Of a DNA stretch of 64,000 nt, positions 59,577 through 64,000 are shown piece after piece. Below the pieces are notes generated by a model. It was not told the origin of the DNA and did not search any database. It saw only the letters and a list, made by a program, of their open reading frames with translations. Source of the DNA: Thalassobacillus sp043497085 (GTDB taxonomy: Bacteria > Bacillota > Bacilli > Bacillales > Halobacillaceae); NCBI GenBank assembly GCA_043497085.1, contig JBIEKI010000002.1. One strand, given 5' to 3'. Both the position numbers and the translations under genes were made by a program. Position 1 is the first letter of the stretch. The number at the start of each line of letters is the position of its first letter.

Positions 59577-60189
59577 ATGGCAGGATATTTTTTCTTTCCT
59601 TAAAAAAGAGGATGGGAAAAAGCTGAATAAGCGAGGGTATATCGTGCTAATCGGTTTGATTGGACTGTTGCTCTTGATGGTAGGGAACATCTTCCAGAAA
59701 CCTTCCCCGGATCCCATAGATTTGGCAGCCCCTACTGAATCAGGAGCCGCTGCAGAAACCTCCATTAATAACGCTGACACGAATGAGGGGATCAAGGAAT
59801 TGGAAGATAGTTATGAAAAAGAACTTACGCCCTTGTTAGAAAATATCAAGGGAGTGAGTGAGGTTGAAGTTATGGTCAACCTGGGGGCGACAAAAGAAAA
59901 ACTATATGATAAAAACCTCATCATTGGCAAACAAACAACCGAAGAGTCAGATAAAAATGGTGGAGAAAGAAATATTGAGGATTACTCTCGGGAGCAGCAA
60001 CTGGTACTAGTTAGGCAGGGCGATCAAGAGCTTCCGTTATTGATACAAACAAAAAAACCAAATGTTAAAGGGGTGTTGGTGGTAGCGAAGGGTGTGGATC
60101 ACATGCAAGTCAAACAATGGGTAGTAGAAGCGGTTTCACGAGTAATGGATGTACCGAGCCACAGGGTATCGGTTATGCCGAAAAATTAA
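59569..60189 (+). CDS. spoIIIAG: Stage III sporulation protein SpoIIIAG
   Basis: A 206-residue protein with one membrane helix (YIVLIGLIGLLLLMVGNIF) and a periplasmic ring domain (YEKELTPLLENIKGVSEVEVMVN, then GVLVVAKGVDHMQVKQWVVEAV). SpoIIIAG forms a large ring of about 30 subunits in B. subtilis. GGGAGGGTG precedes the ATG at 59569. Its disordered linker after the helix is acidic. Confidence 0.94.
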   Translation: MSKWQDIFSFLKKEDGKKLNKRGYIVLIGLIGLLLLMVGNIFQKPSPDPIDLAAPTESGAAAETSINNADTNEGIKELEDSYEKELTPLLENIKGVSEVEVMVNLGATKEKLYDKNLIIGKQTTEESDKNGGERNIEDYSREQQLVLVRQGDQELPLLIQTKKPNVKGVLVVAKGVDHMQVKQWVVEAVSRVMDVPSHRVSVMPKN

Positions 60190-60204
60190 TAAGGGGGAAG
60201 AGGA

Positions 60205-60750
60205 ATGGTTAAAAAGCAAACCGTTTGGTTATTGACAATGTTGAGTTTGATGATTGTATTAAGTGTATACTACATGACTGCACCAGAAGGCGATGAGATG
60301 GCCTTTATCAATGATGGAGATGTGAGCGAGAACGAAAATGGGGAAGAGATGCCGGCTGATGCAAATGGTGAGGGGACAACCATCTCTCAGATGTCTACGG
60401 AGGAATTGTTTGCAGCAATTCGAATGGAGAAACAAGATGCGAGAGATAAGCACCATGAGCAATTATCTGATATCGTAGCTTCCAGTGACTATAGCACGGA
60501 AGAAAAGAATGATGCACTTCAGGAAATGCAGCAGCTGCAAGAGCTGCAGACCAAGGAATCCATTTTAGAAACCACCATCCAGGCCAATGCTCAATATGAT
60601 GATGTACTAGTCAGAGTAGAAGACGATGTCATAAACGTTACTGTCAAAGCTAATGAACTTTCTAAGAAAGAAACGAACAACATCATTAAAATGGCCGTGG
60701 ATGAATTCGGAGAAAAACCAGTCCGGGTAAAATTCCAGCCATCCAGTTGA
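60205..60750 (+). CDS. spoIIIAH: Stage III sporulation protein SpoIIIAH
   Basis: A 181-residue protein with an N-terminal helix (VWLLTMLSLMIVLSVYYMT), an acidic linker and a YscJ-like domain near the C-terminus (ANAQYDDVLVRVEDDVINVTVKA). It binds SpoIIQ of the forespore across the septum, closing the channel. The operon ends here with two hairpins. Confidence 0.95.
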   Translation: MVKKQTVWLLTMLSLMIVLSVYYMTAPEGDEMAFINDGDVSENENGEEMPADANGEGTTISQMSTEELFAAIRMEKQDARDKHHEQLSDIVASSDYSTEEKNDALQEMQQLQELQTKESILETTIQANAQYDDVLVRVEDDVINVTVKANELSKKETNNIIKMAVDEFGEKPVRVKFQPSS

Positions 60751-60755
60751 TAATA

Positions 60756-60813
60756 AAAGGATCTCTCATAGAGGGATCCTTTACGCTGTCGAGAAAATCT
60801 CGACAGCTTTTTT
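60756..60813 (+). terminator. Double hairpin terminator of spoIIIA
   Basis: First stem AAAGGATCTCTC/GAGGGATCCTTT (60756-60782); second stem GCTGTCGAGA/TCTCGACAGC (60785-60807), loop AAA, then six T. The second is a classical terminator. Confidence 0.93.
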
Positions 60814-60874
60814 GTTTTGTTTTTTCATTAACAAGGACCAAGGTACCTTTTTAGAAAACGCTTTTAGAGCAAAG

Positions 60875-60935
60875 TTGAAGTTTATACTGTATTTATCGTA
60901 GAATGTTAGAAGGAGTTATTAATACCTGTTATTAA
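60875..60935 (+). promoter_or_regulatory. accBC promoter with FapR-like palindrome
   Basis: TTGAAG (60875-60880), 18 bases, TAGAAT (60899-60904). Starting 15 bases after the -10 hexamer is TTAATACCTGTTATTAA (60919-60935), a palindrome matching the FapR operator core TTAGTACCTGGTACTAA at 14 of 17 positions. FapR represses lipid synthesis genes until malonyl-CoA rises. Confidence 0.55.
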
Positions 60936-60966
60936 ATACGCAATAAAAAAACAAGGGGTGCCATCT

Positions 60967-61479
60967 ATGTTAAAGGTTCAAGAAATCAGAGAATTGATAA
61001 AGTTGATCGATGATTCAAAAATCGATGAATTCTGTTATGAAACGAACGGAACGAAAGTAACCATGAAAAAACAAGGCGGACGAGTTGTCAGCCAACAAGT
61101 GGAAGAGCAAGTACAAACTGCTGCTCCAGCGCCGGTAGAGAAGCAGGCTCCAGCTGAGCAAGCGCCAGAAAAAACAGCTGATAAACCTGCGTCGGAAGAG
61201 AGCAAACAAGAAACTCCAGCATCAGCGCCGTCTGATTATGATTCAGAAGTTACCTCACCAATGGTGGGAACCTTCTATGCAGCTTCCTCACCGGAAAGTG
61301 ATCCATTTGTACAAGTTGGTGATAAAGTAAAACCTGATTCTGTCGTTTGTATTGTTGAAGCGATGAAATTATTTAATGAAATTGAAGCGGAAGTAGCCGG
61401 TGAGATTGTAGAGATATTAGTAGAGGATGGAGAATTAGTTGAATATGGACAGCCGCTTTTCCGGGTAAAGAAGGTTTAA
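60967..61479 (+). CDS. accB: Biotin carboxyl carrier protein of acetyl-CoA carboxylase
   Basis: A 170-residue protein: N-terminal helical region, a Pro/Ala/Glu-rich flexible linker (about 55-90), and a biotinyl domain with the biotin Lys in VEAMKLFNEIEAE. AAGGGGTG lies a few bases before the ATG at 60967. It is co-transcribed with accC, 13 bases downstream. The linker composition is normal for this family. Confidence 0.97.
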   Translation: MLKVQEIRELIKLIDDSKIDEFCYETNGTKVTMKKQGGRVVSQQVEEQVQTAAPAPVEKQAPAEQAPEKTADKPASEESKQETPASAPSDYDSEVTSPMVGTFYAASSPESDPFVQVGDKVKPDSVVCIVEAMKLFNEIEAEVAGEIVEILVEDGELVEYGQPLFRVKKV

Positions 61480-61492
61480 TGGGGGTGGCTGT

Positions 61493-62848
61493 ATGATTAA
61501 AAAAATATTGATTGCTAATAGAGGAGAAATTGCTGTCCGTATTATCAGGGCTTGTAAAGAAATGAATATTGAAACGGTAGCAATTTATTCCGAAGCGGAT
61601 AAAGAAGCGCTGCATGTCCAATTAGCTGATGAAGCCTACTGTATTGGCCCGACATTAAGTAAAGACAGCTATTTGAACTATACAAATATCATGAGTCTGG
61701 CAAAACTGACAGACGTAGATGCTATCCATCCAGGGTATGGCTTTCTTTCTGAGAATGCTGAATTCGCGGAAATGTGCAACGAGTGCAATGTGACCTTTAT
61801 TGGTCCTTCTGCATATGCTATCTCAAAAATGGGCACCAAAGACGTAGCTCGTGAAACAATGAAAGAGGCAGGCGTACCTGTTGTGCCAGGGTCTGAAGGT
61901 ATCATAGCTGACGAAAAAGAAGGAATCAAAGTAGCCGAGGAAATAGGTTATCCTGTCATTATTAAAGCTACAGCAGGCGGTGGCGGAAAAGGAATTCGTG
62001 TGGCTAGGGACGAAGAGGATTTGGTCAAAGGAATCCGCGTCACCCAAAATGAAGCAGAAAAAGCCTTTGGAAATCCGGGTGTGTATATTGAGAAGTTCAT
62101 TGAAGACTTCCGACATGTCGAGATCCAGGTATTGGCTGATAATTTCGGCAACGCCATTCACTTAGGTGAGCGGGATTGTTCCATTCAGCGTCGACTGCAA
62201 AAATTGATCGAGGAAACACCATCACCAGCCATCAGTCCGGAAATGCGTGCGGATATGGGAGAGGCAGCAGTTAAAGCGGCATTAGCTGTCGACTATTCTG
62301 GCGCTGGTACAGTAGAGTTCATTTTCGATCAGCAGCAGAACAGCTATTATTTCATGGAAATGAATACCCGTATCCAAGTAGAGCATCCAGTTACGGAGAT
62401 GGTTACAGGAGTAGATTTGATCAAGGAACAGATCAAAGTTGCCTCTGATGAGAAACTAAGCTATGCCCAGGAGGATATTACATTTGAAGGATGGGCGATG
62501 GAATGCCGGATCAACGCGGAAGATCCATTCAAAGACTTCATGCCTTCACCTGGTAGAATTCAAATGTACCTTCCACCAGGCGGTTTAGGCGTCCGTATAG
62601 ATTCTGCTGCTTATCAAGGGTACATGATTCCTCCATATTACGATTCCATGATAGCCAAATTGATTACTTATGGTCGTACCAGAGAAGAAGCGGTCGACCG
62701 TATGAGCCGGGCATTGGATGAATTTGTGGTAGATGGTATTAAGACCACTATCCCATTTCATCAGCGAATGATGAAACATCCTGTTTTCGTTGGCGGAGAC
62801 TTCAACACGAAGTTTTTAGAGAAATATCCTATAATGGATGAAGAGTAG
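61493..62848 (+). CDS. accC: Biotin carboxylase subunit of acetyl-CoA carboxylase
   Basis: A 451-residue ATP-grasp enzyme that carboxylates biotin on AccB. Motifs: KILIANRGEIAVRIIRA, HPGYGFLSENAEFA, KATAGGGGKGIRVAR (glycine loop), HLGERDCSIQRRLQKLIEE and EMNTRIQVEHPVTEM. GGGGGTGG precedes the ATG. With AccB and the AccDA carboxyltransferase (elsewhere) it makes malonyl-CoA for fatty acids. Confidence 0.98.
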   Translation: MIKKILIANRGEIAVRIIRACKEMNIETVAIYSEADKEALHVQLADEAYCIGPTLSKDSYLNYTNIMSLAKLTDVDAIHPGYGFLSENAEFAEMCNECNVTFIGPSAYAISKMGTKDVARETMKEAGVPVVPGSEGIIADEKEGIKVAEEIGYPVIIKATAGGGGKGIRVARDEEDLVKGIRVTQNEAEKAFGNPGVYIEKFIEDFRHVEIQVLADNFGNAIHLGERDCSIQRRLQKLIEETPSPAISPEMRADMGEAAVKAALAVDYSGAGTVEFIFDQQQNSYYFMEMNTRIQVEHPVTEMVTGVDLIKEQIKVASDEKLSYAQEDITFEGWAMECRINAEDPFKDFMPSPGRIQMYLPPGGLGVRIDSAAYQGYMIPPYYDSMIAKLITYGRTREEAVDRMSRALDEFVVDGIKTTIPFHQRMMKHPVFVGGDFNTKFLEKYPIMDEE

Positions 62849-62867
62849 TGGGGAAGGAGTGAACGGA

Positions 62868-63266
62868 ATGAGTGAACAACGCTTATTAAACGTAAGTAGT
62901 GATTCTTCACTTGGTAATGTTGAGATTGCCCCGGAAGTTATTGAAGTCATAGCGGGAATTGCGGCATCTGAAGTGGCAGGTGTAGCAGCGATGCGAGGAA
63001 ACTTTGCTTCTGGTGTTGTTGAACGATTAGGAAAGAAAAACCATGGCAAAGGTGTCAAGGTAGAGCTTGAAGAAGATGGCATCAGCATTGATGTGTATGT
63101 TGTAATGGATTATGGCATCTCTATTCCTGGGGCTGCTCAGAAAATTCAAGACAATATCCGTCAGGCATTGATGAATATGACAGCTCTTGAAATCAGTGAA
63201 ATCAATATCCATGTGGTCGGCGTCCAGATGGAATTGAAAGAAGAAGACGACTTAGAAGAAGAATAA
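62868..63266 (+). CDS. yqhY: Asp23/Gls24 family protein YqhY
   Basis: A 132-residue Asp23-family protein beginning MSEQRLLNVSSDSSLGNVEIAPEVIEVIAG and ending in an acidic tail. The ATG at 62868 follows AAGGAGTGA. It lies 19 bases after accC; in B. subtilis yqhY is co-transcribed with accBC and its loss perturbs acetyl-CoA carboxylase, suggesting it tunes fatty acid synthesis. The operon ends at a terminator. Confidence 0.95.
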   Translation: MSEQRLLNVSSDSSLGNVEIAPEVIEVIAGIAASEVAGVAAMRGNFASGVVERLGKKNHGKGVKVELEEDGISIDVYVVMDYGISIPGAAQKIQDNIRQALMNMTALEISEINIHVVGVQMELKEEDDLEEE

Positions 63267-63271
63267 CAAGA

Positions 63272-63307
63272 AAGGGTCATAGGGCATAAGCTCCTATGAC
63301 CTTTTTT
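63272..63307 (+). terminator. Terminator of accBC-yqhY
   Basis: GGTCATAGG and CCTATGACC form a 9-bp stem with a 9-base loop and a T-run. Confidence 0.88.
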
Positions 63308-63337
63308 GCTGCACTGTTATAACTAAATATTAATTCT

Positions 63338-63588
63338 ACAGTTAAAGCTCCCTTTACTTGAACAGTCAGTTTCAAGATAGTGGGGCCCGTTACCTTAAGA
63401 GGAATGGGATGGTCTGTGAAACGACTCGCTTTCCTGCGGGGGACCTGGCAAGCTTCCTCGGGCTAAAGCCCTGCGGGATCTCGCCTAGCCCCTTCTCCCG
63501 CGGGAGTCTCGCCGTTTCCCTTCCCATCCAGCCAGTTTTGTACTAAACGGACCCTTCAAAAAGAAAATTATGCACAACTAAAAACTCA
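63338..63588 (+). repeat. Intergenic repeat family 1, empty copy (D)
   Basis: Aligns with the reverse complement of 19233-19602 over its whole length, without the 118-bp nested element. It has a single CAGGAAAGCGAG on the minus strand (around 63433), the uninterrupted target site. GC-rich core GGCAAGCTTCCTCGGGCTAA; CTTCTCCCGCGGGAG is an internal palindrome. Confidence 0.88.
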
Positions 63589-63642
63589 ATATGACGCATT
63601 AATAAAAGGTATAAAGAGGTCAACATCTTTTTTCATCATAGG

Positions 63643-63992
63643 GCGATTCCATAAGCGTGATTTCGAGAACTTCCCATGACTAGGGGTGTAGGGAAAAGGT
63701 GAGACTCCTGTGGGAAATGCGGGATCGCTGAGGCCCCGCAAGGCGAAGCCTGAGGAGACTCAGCACACGCCCACGGAAAGAAATTAATGTGTAATCGCCT
63801 TGGTAGACATGACACGCATAAGCAGAACATCAAAAGGGAAGTGCTTTGTCTTCCCGTTGATGGACTGCTTATGTCGCGAGTGTCTAGGCGATGGAACTGG
63901 AAAGCGAATCGTTTCCCGGAGCCCCTAAACTCCAACAATATCTCGAAATCAAGTCTTCGACTTTTCGGCCATTTTGTTGAATAAAGCTAAAT
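63643..63992 (+). repeat. Intergenic repeat family 2, copy E carrying the nested element
   Basis: Ends TGATTTCGAGAAC and TCTCGAAATCAAG are complementary and the right end matches the left end of the empty copy at 18940 exactly over 30 bases. The body resembles the GC-rich repeats common in Bacillaceae intergenic regions. A 118-bp palindromic element is inserted at GGAAAG. Confidence 0.85.
63775..63904 (-). mobile_element. 118-bp palindromic MITE-like element, second copy, with GGAAAG direct repeats
   Basis: Element 63781-63898, exactly 118 bp as in the copy at 19391-19508, flanked by GGAAAG at 63775-63780 and 63899-63904. Sequence identity with the other copy is high, with changes such as AGACAC to AGACAT that leave the stem able to pair through G-U. 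No coding capacity. Confidence 0.75.
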
Positions 63993-64000
63993 GAATTATC

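Noticed and set aside
60852..60867. Possible CcpA cre site TAGAAAACGCTTTTAG before the accB promoter
   Set aside because: It has three mismatches to the consensus in AT-rich DNA and sits upstream of the -35; chance occurrence cannot be excluded.
63358..63984. Reading frames in the repeats at the right end of the window
   Set aside because: Same reason: repeat-derived, unconserved as protein and without translation signals.

Overview
The window is a chromosomal segment of an AT-rich, endospore-forming Bacillota, most likely a Bacillaceae genus of the Oceanobacillus/Virgibacillus/Halobacillus type. This rests on gene content: the spoIIIA operon, spoVAF, yqhR, the comG operon, strong purine-rich ribosome binding sites, and gene order that follows the Bacillus subtilis ispG to accBC-yqhY region almost gene for gene. 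The genus is my inference and is not fixed by the sequence.

Layout. 1-4300: partial ispG, yqfZ, an NfeD-like protein, a short DUF1189 protein and a Na/phosphate cotransporter. 4360-5261: six tRNA genes behind two rRNA-grade promoters. 5457-14514: sodA, yqgE, pbpA and the pstSCAB-phoU phosphate operon with a four-hexamer PhoP box. 14642-18811: yqzCD, rpmG, yqgN, a thiF/moeB-like gene, ldh with a Rex-like operator, and a small membrane protein. 18940-19602: nested repeats. 19745-33421: gluP, an M42 peptidase, spoVAF, yqgQ-glcK, an LTA synthase with an ECF-type promoter, yqgT, a FetAB-like ABC system, yqgX, an unannotated candidate small RNA, a MidA-like methyltransferase and yqgY. 33510-41693: a Cys-rich winged-helix regulator, tRNA-Gln, comGA-GG, aroK, yqzE and yqhG-yqhH. 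41754-46065: tandem glycine riboswitch and gcvT-gcvPA-gcvPB. 46336-53316: yqhL, a B12-dependent ribonucleotide reductase with paired NrdR boxes, mntR and yqhO-P-Q-R. 53388-63266: aroQ, pepP-type peptidase, efp, spoIIIAA-AH, accBC and yqhY. 63338-64000: more repeats.

The genes are mostly core housekeeping, envelope, competence and sporulation functions, many on short operons closed by bidirectional terminators. Two phosphate uptake systems (NptA-like and Pst) are present. The two proteins reported to form the SpoVAF-FigP germination complex are both encoded here, about 28 kb apart. Relative to B. subtilis, lipM and yqhV are missing from their usual places, and nrdJ, ldh and FetAB-like genes are present instead.

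No phage, CRISPR array, toxin-antitoxin or defence island was found. The less ordinary signals are non-coding: a probable C-rich sRNA opposite the yqgX-midA gap; a 118-bp palindromic MITE-like element inserted at the same motif in two different repeat families, with empty copies in this window for comparison; a 13-bp perfect inverted repeat whose second arm contains the yqgE start codon; and candidate PhoP, NrdR, Rex, FapR, ECF-sigma and sigma-E sites.
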